Positions 1 to 8,390 of a stretch of 64,000 nucleotides of DNA are shown one piece after another. The stretch comes from CALAMC01 sp964459465 (GTDB lineage Bacteria > Zixibacteria > MSB-5A5 > GN15 > PGXB01): contig CAYWLR010000002.1 of the NCBI GenBank assembly GCA_964459465.1, positions 62,001 to 126,000 on the forward strand, read 5' to 3'. Within the stretch, counting starts at the first letter, position 1, and each line of letters opens with the position of its first letter. The notes beneath the pieces are model-generated. The model was not told the origin of the DNA and ran no database searches. It saw nothing but the letters and a program-made list of their open reading frames with translations. The position numbers and the translations under genes were made by a program.

Positions 1-48
1 TTATCCTTGTCAAGGAAGACTGATGACAATATCCATTGGAGGGGATAA
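1..48 (+). CDS. Possible C-terminal tail of an upstream gene (partial)
   Basis: Frame 1 is open from the window edge to a TAA at 46-48, and that TAA overlaps the ATG of the next gene as TAATG. The same TAATG coupling joins the next gene pair at 1421, so this may be the last 15 codons of an upstream operon member. The piece is too short to identify and could be chance. Confidence 0.3.
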   Translation, partial: LSLSRKTDDNIHWRG

Positions 49-839
49 TGATTAAACTCGTAAAAGCGCTTCTTTTAATGACGTTTATGTCAATAATACT
101 AATCAATTCGGTCCAGGCCCAGCGCGGTGAGACTCAATCTCTATACGATCTTCCGCCCCGCTGGCTGGTTGATTGTCCCACGTCAATGACTCTGCCCCGG
201 GGGTGTTTCGATGTTATCATGCGGGTGTATCCCAACGGCGGGATTCTGGGCAGCACCTCCATCGGCCTGACCAACCATTTTATGGTTGGCATTTCCTATG
301 GCGCCGAAGGCGTCATCGCCGATGCCGAACCGAATTGGAATCCGCGGGTCGAGTTTAATGTCAAACTTGGTCTTATTGAAGAGTCGGTTTATTTCCCGGG
401 CTTTGCGGTCGGTTTCAATTCGCAGGGACAGGGCTCCTATGACCCCGAAAAGAAAAGATACACGTACAAATCCAAGGGCTTTTATGGCGTATTGTCGCGG
501 TCGTTTTATTTCATGAACGGGATATTCAGCGGTCACGCTGGTGTCAATTATTCTCTGGAAAACGATATCGACAAGGACGACGATCCTTCGGTCTATCTGG
601 GATTCGATACCCGCTTCAAGTATAATATCGGGCTGGTCATGGAATATGACTTTGCCTTGAATGATAACAAATCATCACAGCGGTATGGCAAGGGCAGGGG
701 CTATCTCAACGCCGGTTTACGGTGGCTTTATTCCGAAAATCTTGAAATTGAGGTGATATTAAATAACCTGCTGAATAACCGTCACGATGTCAATTCATTT
801 GGACGCGGGCTGCGTTTAACTTATATTGAGTACTTCTAA
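48..839 (+). CDS. YjbH-like outer membrane beta-barrel protein
   Basis: Predicted 263-residue outer membrane protein. It begins with a signal peptide (basic MIKLVK, a hydrophobic stretch to about residue 22, then a VQAQ-type cleavage site). The rest is made of alternating, aromatic-rich strands typical of a small beta-barrel and ends in an aromatic residue (Tyr-Phe), as barrel proteins recognised by BamA often do. The pattern of conserved Gly/Tyr strands resembles YjbH-like proteins linked to exopolysaccharide export. I chose the ATG at 48 over the TTG at 36 because GGAGGGG lies directly upstream and the signal peptide then starts cleanly. It is followed closely by a lipoprotein and a second barrel, so the three probably form an envelope operon. 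The substrate cannot be told from sequence. Confidence 0.6.
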   Translation: MIKLVKALLLMTFMSIILINSVQAQRGETQSLYDLPPRWLVDCPTSMTLPRGCFDVIMRVYPNGGILGSTSIGLTNHFMVGISYGAEGVIADAEPNWNPRVEFNVKLGLIEESVYFPGFAVGFNSQGQGSYDPEKKRYTYKSKGFYGVLSRSFYFMNGIFSGHAGVNYSLENDIDKDDDPSVYLGFDTRFKYNIGLVMEYDFALNDNKSSQRYGKGRGYLNAGLRWLYSENLEIEVILNNLLNNRHDVNSFGRGLRLTYIEYF

Positions 840-863
840 ACTACACGCCGGAAGGCCGCGATT

Positions 864-1421
864 ATGAGACGCTTTATAATATGGTTTATGCCGCTGGCAA
901 CGGTCGCGATAATCTGCATGGGCTGCTATACCGTCCTGGTCCACCCCCGAACGGAAGAAAATTATTCCAGCCATGATTATCAGCAGGGATGCACTGATTG
1001 TCATTCCACTTACCATGAGTATCCATACGGATATTTCTATGGCAACTATCCCGACTACTGGTGGGACAGCCCGCGTTACGGACGCTATTACGCCTACCCG
1101 TGGTGGTGGGATTACTACTGGTATACCGAGAAGCCGCGACGCCAGAGCATAACCGACGGCGGCGGCGAAGATGCGGCCGAGGTGCGCTCGGACGGCAAAA
1201 AAATCGAGCGGCGCCAGAGCCTTCGCCCGCCATACTCCGACGGTATTCCCACTATCAGCCGGGACGATTATAATTCGGGGGGGTCATCGGGATCGACCGG
1301 ATCATCGGGAAGCGCCGGAGACAATACCGGCTCCACCACCGGGCCGGCCAGCTCCCAGCCAAGCAATGAAAAAGAAGAAGAAAAGAAGACGCCGCGACGG
1401 GACACCGGGAGAAAAAAATAA
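864..1421 (+). CDS. Tyr/Trp-rich lipoprotein with a single CxxCH motif
   Basis: A 185-residue protein I cannot assign to a named family. A hydrophobic N-terminus ends in MGC (Cys21), a plausible though non-classic lipobox. Residues 43-47 read CTDCH, the c-type haem attachment signature, followed by a His- and Tyr-rich segment. Residues about 52-90 are extremely rich in Tyr, Trp, Pro and Gly. The C-terminal third is low-complexity Ser/Gly/Thr then Lys/Arg/Glu and is probably disordered. The stop TAA overlaps the ATG of the next gene (TAATG), so translation is likely coupled to the FadL-like barrel. The CxxCH could bind haem, or it could be a metal or disulfide site; no second haem motif is present. 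Confidence 0.65.
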   Translation: MRRFIIWFMPLATVAIICMGCYTVLVHPRTEENYSSHDYQQGCTDCHSTYHEYPYGYFYGNYPDYWWDSPRYGRYYAYPWWWDYYWYTEKPRRQSITDGGGEDAAEVRSDGKKIERRQSLRPPYSDGIPTISRDDYNSGGSSGSTGSSGSAGDNTGSTTGPASSQPSNEKEEEKKTPRRDTGRKK

Positions 1422-2806
1422 TGCGTCAACTTGGTCTTTGCCTGCTGTTCATCATAGTACTTAATCCCGGCGGTGTTTTGGCGCAGTCATCCTACATTGA
1501 AAGCGTTGAAGAAATCACGGCCGGAAACGTCGCCGGCATCGGCGCCCGGCAGATGGCAATGGGCGGGACAGGTCTAATGGCCATTGACGGCACCTCCCTT
1601 TTTTATAACCCGGCCAACCTTGCCCGTATTCCCCGTATAGAATTCATGTTCGGCCTGTCCAATCAAAAATACAAAAATAAATCATCGGTGCTTACAGATC
1701 AGCTTCTGGTTGATACTCTGACCGGTTTGGCAGATATAAATAACGGCTATCGCTTTGAAGGCTTCACTTCCCTCTCCGGCGGCGCCGAGGATGATAAAAC
1801 CAATACCCGTGTAAACAACCTCATTCTGACTATTCCTTATCCGACTTATCGCGGCTCGCTGGTCATCGGGCTGGGGGTGGCCCGGCTGGCCGACTTCGAC
1901 CGCGTTTTCAATTTCGCGCATCGGGATCGGTCGCTCGACGGTGACATATATTCATCCGGGCGCGAATTCCAGGCCGGGTCCCTAATGCAATGGTCGGGCG
2001 GTTTTGGAGTGGACCTGTCCCCGCGGATCTCGGTGGGAGCCTCGATATCGCTTTATACGGGGACTAACGATTATGATTTCACTTATCAGCTCGACTCGGT
2101 CGATTATCTCTATTTTAAAAGCGAGCAATTCATAACGGACAAATATCTCGGTATCGGAGGCAAAGTCGGCATGGCCATGCAGGTCAATCATTATCTGGCC
2201 TTTGGGGTAACCATTGAATCGCCGACCGTTATCGATATCGATGAAGATTACACACTGCGCTCGACCACGGTCATTGACGGCTTTTATCTACCCGAAGACG
2301 GTTATAACGGTTCGATAAATTACAATCTCAAAAAACCCTTTACTTTTGCGATGGGCGTGCAACTCGAGAAAAACAACGCCGTGTTCGAAGCCGATATAGG
2401 CTATACCGACTGGGCGCAGATGTCATACAGCGACAACCCGGACATGGAGCAGGAAAATAAAAATATCAAGGATTTTTATCGCGACGTCCTTCGATATAGC
2501 CTCGGTGTCGAATACGTTATCCCGTCATGGAGTTTGTCGTTTCGCGGCGGGCTGTTCCGCGACCCCCTGCCTTTCCACGACCAGTTTGTCAACGACAACC
2601 GCAACGGTTACAGCCTCGGTTTCGGGGTTCTAATCGACCAGGTTCTGACCATTGATTTTGCCTACGTGCACGGATCCTATGGACGCAATTCCAATTTCTG
2701 GTACGGGACGGCCTCGGTTGAAGGTCGCGACTATGATCATTACTTGATTATGGATGAAGATATATCGTACAACAGGATATATTTAACCGTCGCCAGCCGG
2801 TTTTAA
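1421..2806 (+). CDS. FadL/OmpP1 or PorV-like outer membrane protein
   Basis: A 461-residue outer membrane barrel. A signal peptide (MRQLGLCLLFIIVLNPGGVLAQ) is followed by a GIGARQMAMGGTG segment and a TSLFYNPANLARI segment, the N-terminal signature of FadL/OmpP1 and PorV/UPF0164-type proteins in FCB bacteria. The remainder is a series of amphipathic strands ending in Phe. FadL-type proteins move hydrophobic compounds across the outer membrane, while PorV works in type IX secretion. The sequence alone does not separate these, but the type IX-sorted proteins elsewhere in the window make the PorV possibility relevant. It starts one base inside the stop of the preceding lipoprotein gene and is convergent with the next gene. 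Confidence 0.65.
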   Translation: MRQLGLCLLFIIVLNPGGVLAQSSYIESVEEITAGNVAGIGARQMAMGGTGLMAIDGTSLFYNPANLARIPRIEFMFGLSNQKYKNKSSVLTDQLLVDTLTGLADINNGYRFEGFTSLSGGAEDDKTNTRVNNLILTIPYPTYRGSLVIGLGVARLADFDRVFNFAHRDRSLDGDIYSSGREFQAGSLMQWSGGFGVDLSPRISVGASISLYTGTNDYDFTYQLDSVDYLYFKSEQFITDKYLGIGGKVGMAMQVNHYLAFGVTIESPTVIDIDEDYTLRSTTVIDGFYLPEDGYNGSINYNLKKPFTFAMGVQLEKNNAVFEADIGYTDWAQMSYSDNPDMEQENKNIKDFYRDVLRYSLGVEYVIPSWSLSFRGGLFRDPLPFHDQFVNDNRNGYSLGFGVLIDQVLTIDFAYVHGSYGRNSNFWYGTASVEGRDYDHYLIMDEDISYNRIYLTVASRF

Positions 2807-2817
2807 ATGGAATTATA

Positions 2818-3546
2818 TCAAATCAAATCCCAGCGATCCAAAACGAACTTCACGAATTCCGATACCTTTACAAATACTTTTTTCTGAAAATCCTTGGCCC
2901 GTGCCGGATCAAAATCGGGAATCCCCTCCCCGTCTTTATAAAGCAATATACTTCCCGGTATAGGATAGACATAAGCCGCCGGGTTAAACGTATATACCAG
3001 ATTTTTATTGAACTGCGATTTGTCGGCCAAACTATTGTCTATTGCCTGCATCATGGCCGTTTCATCGATGCCGGCATGCCCGCCGGTTTCACCGAAAACT
3101 TCGTCGGTGACATCTTCGCACAATTCCCACCATTGGATAACGGCAATTTTGACACCGCTGTCATAGAAATAATTATAGGCGACATCTTTCAAGACCGAGT
3201 CATTGCCGCCGTGGCCATTGAGCACAATAACGCGCTCGAATCCGGCATCGGCAAGGCTATCGAGAACGTCGCGGACATACTGCCCGAACGATTCGGGAGT
3301 GACCGTCAACGATCCGGGATAACCGTAAAGCGATTTGGTTATGCCATAATTGATGGTCGGTGCGATTAAGGCATCGACCTGTTCGGCCAAATAAGACGCA
3401 ATCGATTCCGGAATAAGATTATCGGTACCGAGGACGGTCGCGCCGTGCGCCTCGACCGTACCGATCGGCAGGATGACGGTCCGTATCCCGCCATCCAGGG
3501 CGGCGCGGAACTGCAACCAAGTCAATTTCTGCATTTCTTTATTCAT
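2818..3546 (-). CDS. Creatininase-family amidohydrolase
   Basis: A 242-residue protein of the creatininase / mycofactocin-MftE / FAPy-deformylase superfamily, metal-dependent amide hydrolases of the cytoplasm. Visible metal and active-site motifs are LPIGTVEAHG near residue 26, GTDN near 40, VLNGHGGN near 110 and the GHAGIDET segment near 156. Length is normal for the family. The true substrate is unknown; few members hydrolyse creatinine. It lies two bases downstream of the DUF2064-like gene and is probably co-transcribed. The Shine-Dalgarno sequence before the first ATG is weak; the ATG four codons later is an alternative start. Confidence 0.8.
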   Translation of the reverse strand: MNKEMQKLTWLQFRAALDGGIRTVILPIGTVEAHGATVLGTDNLIPESIASYLAEQVDALIAPTINYGITKSLYGYPGSLTVTPESFGQYVRDVLDSLADAGFERVIVLNGHGGNDSVLKDVAYNYFYDSGVKIAVIQWWELCEDVTDEVFGETGGHAGIDETAMMQAIDNSLADKSQFNKNLVYTFNPAAYVYPIPGSILLYKDGEGIPDFDPARAKDFQKKVFVKVSEFVKFVLDRWDLI

Positions 3547-3548
3547 GA

Positions 3549-4298
3549 CTATATATGCCTATTAAGTATTCGCTCCAGCACTTTTTCGGTTTCGCGGGCC
3601 TTGTCTTCATCGCCTTCCAAACGGTACTGATTTATATCCCGTACCAGAAATTCGAGGTCTTCGGGATGCTCGACGGCGTACCACATTTCCATCTCCGCCC
3701 AGGACAGACCCTTTTCGTTGAACTTGTCGGCCACCTCGGAATAAATCCGCGGGGAGCGCCAGTCGAAGTCCGCCAGGTTGACATGGTACTGCCCGGACAT
3801 GCCGATCAGGTAGTAGCGCCCCTCGACCGTCGGGCCGAACACGGCGTCGGAGTTTTTCAAAAGCTTAATGGCCATTTTGAGCATTTTGTCGTTCAGCGTC
3901 GGTGTCCGCGACCCGATGAAAATGACGTGCTTATAACCCCATTCGAAGCACTGGCGGAAAACGGCGTCCATTTTCAGGCCCCATCGTTCCGGCTCCAGCT
4001 TCTGAACCTTGAACTTTTCTTCCAGCACCTTGACCTTTTTGCCGTTTAGTCGTCCGGCCAGGTAATGCATGATTGTCTCGACCGATTTGCGGGTATGCGG
4101 GTAATCGGCATAGTACATATAGAAATCCGGGCCGGTGATATCGAGAATATTATTGATCGTGTCCGCGATGAAGGCCTGATGCAGATACGACAGAGCTTCC
4201 AGTGAAAATTCGTCGCCCAAATTCAATTCGGAGCCGTCTTCGGTAATCTCCTGAATGCAAACCGCCAGCGCCGTATCATTCTTCTTTTTAGTCGGCAT
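3549..4298 (-). CDS. DUF2064-type GT-A-like protein with altered active site
   Basis: A 249-residue protein matching the DUF2064 (TIGR04282-like) group of small GT-A-fold glycosyltransferase-like enzymes. The diagnostic block is residues 123-166: a strand, GSRTPTL, a helix, then DAVFGP and EGRYYLIG. In most family members the first motif is GSDCP and the second DGGYYLIG; here the nucleotide/metal-binding Asp is Arg and DGG is EGR. Catalysis by the usual route is therefore doubtful. The ATG at 4298 is preferred over the TTG at 4364 because GGAAAAGGCAA stands just upstream. It lies in tandem with the creatininase-family gene. Function unknown. Confidence 0.65.
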   Translation of the reverse strand: MPTKKKNDTALAVCIQEITEDGSELNLGDEFSLEALSYLHQAFIADTINNILDITGPDFYMYYADYPHTRKSVETIMHYLAGRLNGKKVKVLEEKFKVQKLEPERWGLKMDAVFRQCFEWGYKHVIFIGSRTPTLNDKMLKMAIKLLKNSDAVFGPTVEGRYYLIGMSGQYHVNLADFDWRSPRIYSEVADKFNEKGLSWAEMEMWYAVEHPEDLEFLVRDINQYRLEGDEDKARETEKVLERILNRHI

Positions 4299-4394
4299 TT
4301 GCCTTTTCCATATAGTATGGCTGTTAATCTGCCCCAATATAAAACGGGCATTTACGGCCGTCAACCGTGCGCAAGAATTTTTATGAAAATTAAT

Positions 4395-5135
4395 TTAGCC
4401 GATCGACTCAAGGGCCGGGAAAAATTCCAGTAGTTTGTTGGCGATTATATTAAGGAGGTTGAAAAATATCAGGATCCCTATAACCATCAGCAATACGCCG
4501 GAAATGATTTCCACCGCGCGGAAATGACGTTTGATAAAACCGAAAAAGCCAATCAGGTAATTGAACAGCAGGGCGGTTAGAATGAATGGTATGCCCAGTC
4601 CGGCCGAATAAAATGCCAGTAGAATAATGCCTTTTCCGACCGTCCCCTGACTGGCCGCAACGGTCAGAATGGAGCCGAGAATGGGGCCGATGCAGGGCGT
4701 CCAGCCAAAGGCGAAGGCCATGCCTATCAATATTGCTCCGATGACGCCGAATTTCTTCTGTCCGGTGTGGATGCGTTTTTCATAATTGAGCGCGCGAATT
4801 CTGAAAACACCCGCCACGTGCAAACCGAACAGGAAAATCAACACCCCGCCGAGTTTATTGAAAATGGCGATATTATCGCGCAACCAGCCGCCTACAAAGG
4901 AAGCCGACGCGCCCAGGGCGATAAATATCAGGGAAAAACCGACGACAAAGAAAATTGTATTTGTGGCGACCCGCCCCAGATGCGAGGAGGCCTTTTCACG
5001 ATTAGTCAGATCGTCCAGCGAAACGCCGGAGATAAAGGATATATAGCCGGGTATGAGCGGGAGAACGCACGGTGAAACGAACGACAACCCCCCGGCCAAA
5101 AAGGCGCTGAAATATCCGACGCTTTCCTCAAACAT
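4395..5135 (-). CDS. ccdA: CcdA/DsbD-type thiol:disulfide membrane transporter
   Basis: A 246-residue inner membrane protein with six predicted hydrophobic segments. It moves reducing equivalents from cytoplasmic thioredoxin to periplasmic thiol proteins, for instance for cytochrome c maturation. The two family Cys motifs are present: SPCVLPLIPGY at about residues 21-31 in the first segment and GWTPCIGP near 143-150 in the fourth. GAGGA lies upstream of the ATG. A thioredoxin (WCGPC) at 8.0-8.3 kb and the CxxCH lipoprotein at 0.9 kb are plausible pathway partners, but there is no direct operon link. Six segments and no periplasmic domain make it CcdA-like rather than full DsbD. Confidence 0.85.
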   Translation of the reverse strand: MFEESVGYFSAFLAGGLSFVSPCVLPLIPGYISFISGVSLDDLTNREKASSHLGRVATNTIFFVVGFSLIFIALGASASFVGGWLRDNIAIFNKLGGVLIFLFGLHVAGVFRIRALNYEKRIHTGQKKFGVIGAILIGMAFAFGWTPCIGPILGSILTVAASQGTVGKGIILLAFYSAGLGIPFILTALLFNYLIGFFGFIKRHFRAVEIISGVLLMVIGILIFFNLLNIIANKLLEFFPALESIG

Positions 5136-5199
5136 GGCAGTCCTCGATAAATGTTTTGCTTAAACCGGAATAAATCAGGATTGGCTCCAAAGGCAAGCT

Positions 5200-6468
5200 T
5201 TATTTTTTTGCGGCAACGATTTTGGGAAGTTCTTCATTAAGAATTTCGTATATTTCTTCGCGGTCGATTTTATCGACAATATTTTTGGCCAGGCGTTCGG
5301 CTAAAAGCTCCACAAGGTAAGTACACATACGCCGGACTTCTTCGGGCGCAATGACGGAGGCCGGCACCTCGGCCGTAGCCTTAAGGGGGCTGGTGTTCAC
5401 CTCATCCGTTCCGATTTTTCCTATCTCCGATTCGAATTTTTTGCGTATCATGGTCTCCGCGGCTCGTGTCCCCCGGCGTTCACTTTCGGATGAAATCTGC
5501 TGCATTTCCTTTTTGAAATCGGAAATGAATTGGTCGACGCCGCCGGATGTGGCATTTGGCGATTTGTCGTTCGACAGGGACGAGCCGATCGGCTCCAGAG
5601 AATCTGCCGGACGCGTAATCTTGAGGCTGGAGTCAGAATCATTGGGCCTGGTTCTGGTTGCGGATTTGCCGCCTGAGCCATCGCTTTGCATTTCATTTAA
5701 AAACCAGTCATAATCATGGTCGTCTTTTGGCTGATCAGCCCGAACAGGCTCGGAATCTTCCTTGGGCGCAGTCATACCATACTGGTCATTATCAATCTGA
5801 ATCTTGGCCGATTCGCCCATGGAATCAGCCTTTTTGGGCGACGGCTGTTCATCGCGTATCATTAATGACTCCACTTTGCCGGTAATGTTTAATTCTTCTT
5901 TATCGCCATTGGCATGTTGGACTATATCAAAGGCATCTTTCCCCGCGGCCTTGGCCGCCTTGGTGAGATTCCGGGAGGTCCAGGTCTGATTCATGACCTC
6001 CGATTCCTCGACTTCGATTTCGTCCATCCCCAGCGCGGCATCAAGAAGTTCATCATTGACCTCGCCTTCGCCGAACGGGCTTGACTCGGTTATTTTTTCC
6101 GGAAGCGGGGCATCGCCGACACCGACAAACGTGGATACTTTACTTAAAAAATCTGAAGGCTCAAACGGCCGTGGCAGGATAACTTCCGGCGGATATGGAA
6201 CCGGGTTGCCGCCGGGATCTTCGATTAATAAAAGCGGTATGCTGGAAGTGGCCTTGTTGTCGCTTAAGGCATCGTAGAGATAGCTACCGTCATCATCCCG
6301 AATATCAGCGCCAATAATAACCAGATTCGGTTGTTCGGAAATAATTAGCGACTTGGCTTTGTTGCCGGCCGAGCAACTGATGACATCGAAGCCGTTCTGA
6401 TGCAATATGGATTCGGCAATATTACGAATGGCATCCGATTTTTCCGCGACAAGGACTTTTTTTCGCAT
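5200..6468 (-). CDS. Degenerate response-regulator receiver protein
   Basis: A 422-residue protein. Residues 1-115 follow the CheY receiver fold but have lost the phosphorylation residues. The paired acidic residues are Glu9-Lys10, the phosphoacceptor position is Gly53 (NLVIIGADIRDDDG) and the conserved Lys before PF is Arg100. The middle (about 120-360) is hydrophilic, low in predicted structure and rich in Asp, Ser and Lys. The last 45 residues form an amphipathic helical segment (ERLAKNIVDKIDREEIYEIL) like the C-termini of receiver proteins in Deltaproteobacteria and FCB bacteria. GGAAGG precedes the ATG, and the gene starts 14 bases after the rhomboid gene. It is probably a phosphorylation-independent scaffold. 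Asp55 could serve as acceptor only if the strand is shifted by two residues. Confidence 0.7.
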   Translation of the reverse strand: MRKKVLVAEKSDAIRNIAESILHQNGFDVISCSAGNKAKSLIISEQPNLVIIGADIRDDDGSYLYDALSDNKATSSIPLLLIEDPGGNPVPYPPEVILPRPFEPSDFLSKVSTFVGVGDAPLPEKITESSPFGEGEVNDELLDAALGMDEIEVEESEVMNQTWTSRNLTKAAKAAGKDAFDIVQHANGDKEELNITGKVESLMIRDEQPSPKKADSMGESAKIQIDNDQYGMTAPKEDSEPVRADQPKDDHDYDWFLNEMQSDGSGGKSATRTRPNDSDSSLKITRPADSLEPIGSSLSNDKSPNATSGGVDQFISDFKKEMQQISSESERRGTRAAETMIRKKFESEIGKIGTDEVNTSPLKATAEVPASVIAPEEVRRMCTYLVELLAERLAKNIVDKIDREEIYEILNEELPKIVAAKK

Positions 6469-6482
6469 TATAAGCCTTCCGC

Positions 6483-7301
6483 CTATTTATCTTCCCCGGA
6501 CAAAATTTGGCTGGCATTTTCCAGAAACTTGCGATCGTCTTTGGAAATATTTTCGATACCAACCTCGTTTATTTTATCCAGGATAGCATCGACTCTTTTC
6601 ATTATATCTTCGGCTTTTTGACGTCGTTTCTCCAGTTTAGCGGTTTTTCTTCTGAACCGCAAGGATTTAATCCACCGGGTTATGGCCGTAAGCCGCCAGT
6701 CGAGTTTAAGATAAATCAGGCCCACAACCGCCCCTCCTAGATGTGCCAGGTGAGCCACATTGGTTCCGGAAAAAAAGAATGTCAGGACTGCAAAAAAGGG
6801 AATGGCATAACGGACTCGCATCGGGAACATGAAGAAGATTAACAGGTAACGGTCGGGAAACAATAGCCAGTAGGCCGCCAGGATGCCATAAATCGCGCCC
6901 GACGCGCCGACTATGGTATTGACCGAATTATAATTGAATATCAGCGAAAACAACGCCCCGCCCAATCCGCACAGAAGGTAATATTTTAGAAAATTTTTGG
7001 AGCCCCAGCGATACTCGATTTCCGTGCCGAACATCCACAGCGCGAACATGTTAAAAAACAGGTGAAACAGCCCGCCGTGAAGAAACATATAGGTCAGAGG
7101 TTGAAACAGGTAGTTGGGAAAGTCTTTATAAAACAGGTGGGGGGTTAAACCGAAGAAACCGGTGATCGCTTTTGAGCCAAGTATCTGACCCAGAAAGACG
7201 ACCGTATTGATAATTATCAAATACTTGATGATCGGGCTTATAGAACCGGGACCGATTCGCATCGAACCCATCCCGCCTGAAAATCCATTATCGAGCCTCA
7301 T
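6483..7301 (-). CDS. Rhomboid-family intramembrane serine protease
   Basis: A 272-residue polytopic membrane protein. It cleaves transmembrane substrates within the inner membrane. Visible features: an HGGLFHLFFNMFALW segment (residues 75-89) carrying the conserved HxxxN-type loop-helix motif, the catalytic GASGAIYG with Ser134, and AHLGGAVVG with the catalytic His187. A charged, Lys/Arg-rich cytosolic tail of about 70 residues follows the last membrane segment and may be a regulatory or binding helix. It is the first gene of a pair with the degenerate receiver protein, so shared regulation is likely. Natural substrates are unknown. Confidence 0.9.
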   Translation of the reverse strand: MRLDNGFSGGMGSMRIGPGSISPIIKYLIIINTVVFLGQILGSKAITGFFGLTPHLFYKDFPNYLFQPLTYMFLHGGLFHLFFNMFALWMFGTEIEYRWGSKNFLKYYLLCGLGGALFSLIFNYNSVNTIVGASGAIYGILAAYWLLFPDRYLLIFFMFPMRVRYAIPFFAVLTFFFSGTNVAHLAHLGGAVVGLIYLKLDWRLTAITRWIKSLRFRRKTAKLEKRRQKAEDIMKRVDAILDKINEVGIENISKDDRKFLENASQILSGEDK

Positions 7302-7547
7302 TTATCAACCTATCGGCATATTTTCAATACGTCTTTATAATTCATAATTTATACAACTCGAACCGTCTGTCAACCGCAAGAACTTCATAAAAATATGCCT
7401 TATAAGATATCATCAGAATCTTTTTTGCTTTTATCATCCGACCGGATGCGACAGGATTCGCTGACTCATGTCTTGATACCCAATTTTGGCAAGATAAATC
7501 GGAGTAAAGCATACCAAACGACAAAAAAAATCAATAGAAACATTATA

Positions 7548-8018
7548 TCATAGAAATCCATCTTTGGTCCCCCTTTTCTGACCGAGTAATCGGCCGTGTT
7601 CTTTAAACATGCAGCGATCCATAACCATTACTAATCCGGCCTCTTCGCCCGCCCGAAAGGCCTCGTAGGAAATAACCGTTTCCTGCAACCAAACCGCCAT
7701 GGCGCCAATCGCGATGGCTTCATTAACTATGCCGATTGCGGCCTCCGGTTTGCGAAAAACATCGACAATATCTATTTTGTCCGGAATCGTTTGAAGGTCA
7801 GCATAGGCTTTTTGTCCCATAATTTCTTTTTCCTTGGGGTTGACGGGTATGACTTTATAGCCCCATATCTTAAGGTACTCGGCAACATTGTATGATGGCC
7901 GGTCGGGATTTGGTGACATCCCAACCACCGCGATTATTCGGGATTCACCCAAAAGATTTCTTATAATTTGATCATCCGGGTTTTTCCAGCCCCCCCCGAC
8001 GCCATGGTAAATCGGCAT
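7548..8018 (-). CDS. CoA-binding (YccU-type) protein
   Basis: A 156-residue cytoplasmic protein made almost wholly of a Rossmann-type CoA-binding domain, as in the alpha subunit of succinyl-CoA ligase and in YccU. Motifs are IAVVGMSPNPDRPSYNVA near residues 29-46, a KVIPVNPKE strand, IDIVDVFRKPE and AVWLQ, ending with VMDRCMFKEHGR. The family's role is unclear; it binds CoA and is often adjacent to redox genes. It starts two bases after the thioredoxin stop codon, so the two are co-transcribed downstream of the CoA-dehydratase activase fusion. Confidence 0.85.
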   Translation of the reverse strand: MPIYHGVGGGWKNPDDQIIRNLLGESRIIAVVGMSPNPDRPSYNVAEYLKIWGYKVIPVNPKEKEIMGQKAYADLQTIPDKIDIVDVFRKPEAAIGIVNEAIAIGAMAVWLQETVISYEAFRAGEEAGLVMVMDRCMFKEHGRLLGQKRGTKDGFL

Positions 8019-8020
8019 GA

Positions 8021-8347
8021 TTATTTCAATACCCGGGACAACCGGTCGATCAGTTGTGCTTTGGGTATGGCTCCGACTACCTGATCGACCACTTTACCTT
8101 GTTTAAAAAACAGCAAGGACGGAATCGACATAATACCGAATTTCGCCGCCATTCTCTGGTTATTATCAACGTCCACTTTGGCAATTTTAACCTTGCCGTC
8201 ATATTCAGTGGCCACTTCCTCCAGTATAGGGGCGATCATTTTGCATGGTCCGCACCAGGTGGCCCAGAAATCCACAACCACCGGGATATTGGCTTTGACC
8301 ACTTCACTGTCGAAGGTATCGTCGGTTACGGCAACAGGCTTACTCAT
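8021..8347 (-). CDS. trxA: Thioredoxin
   Basis: A 108-residue thioredoxin of standard length with the redox motif WCGPC (Cys32/Cys35), the buried Asp26 in VVVDFWATW and the cis-proline loop SIPSLLFF near residue 76. It reduces protein disulfides in the cytoplasm, using thioredoxin reductase, which is not in this window. It may feed electrons to the CcdA protein at 4.4 kb and to the peroxiredoxin at 45.4 kb. A GGAG sequence lies upstream of the ATG. It sits between the activase fusion and the CoA-binding gene on the same strand. Confidence 0.95.
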   Translation of the reverse strand: MSKPVAVTDDTFDSEVVKANIPVVVDFWATWCGPCKMIAPILEEVATEYDGKVKIAKVDVDNNQRMAAKFGIMSIPSLLFFKQGKVVDQVVGAIPKAQLIDRLSRVLK

Positions 8348-8390
8348 CAGTCATCTCCTGCAAGTTAATGTTTATTGAAGATTATAAACG

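Noticed and set aside
7302..7547. Minus-strand 60-codon frame between the rhomboid and CoA-binding genes
   Set aside because: No Shine-Dalgarno sequence, no homology and odd composition. The 246-base gap shows nothing I could support.
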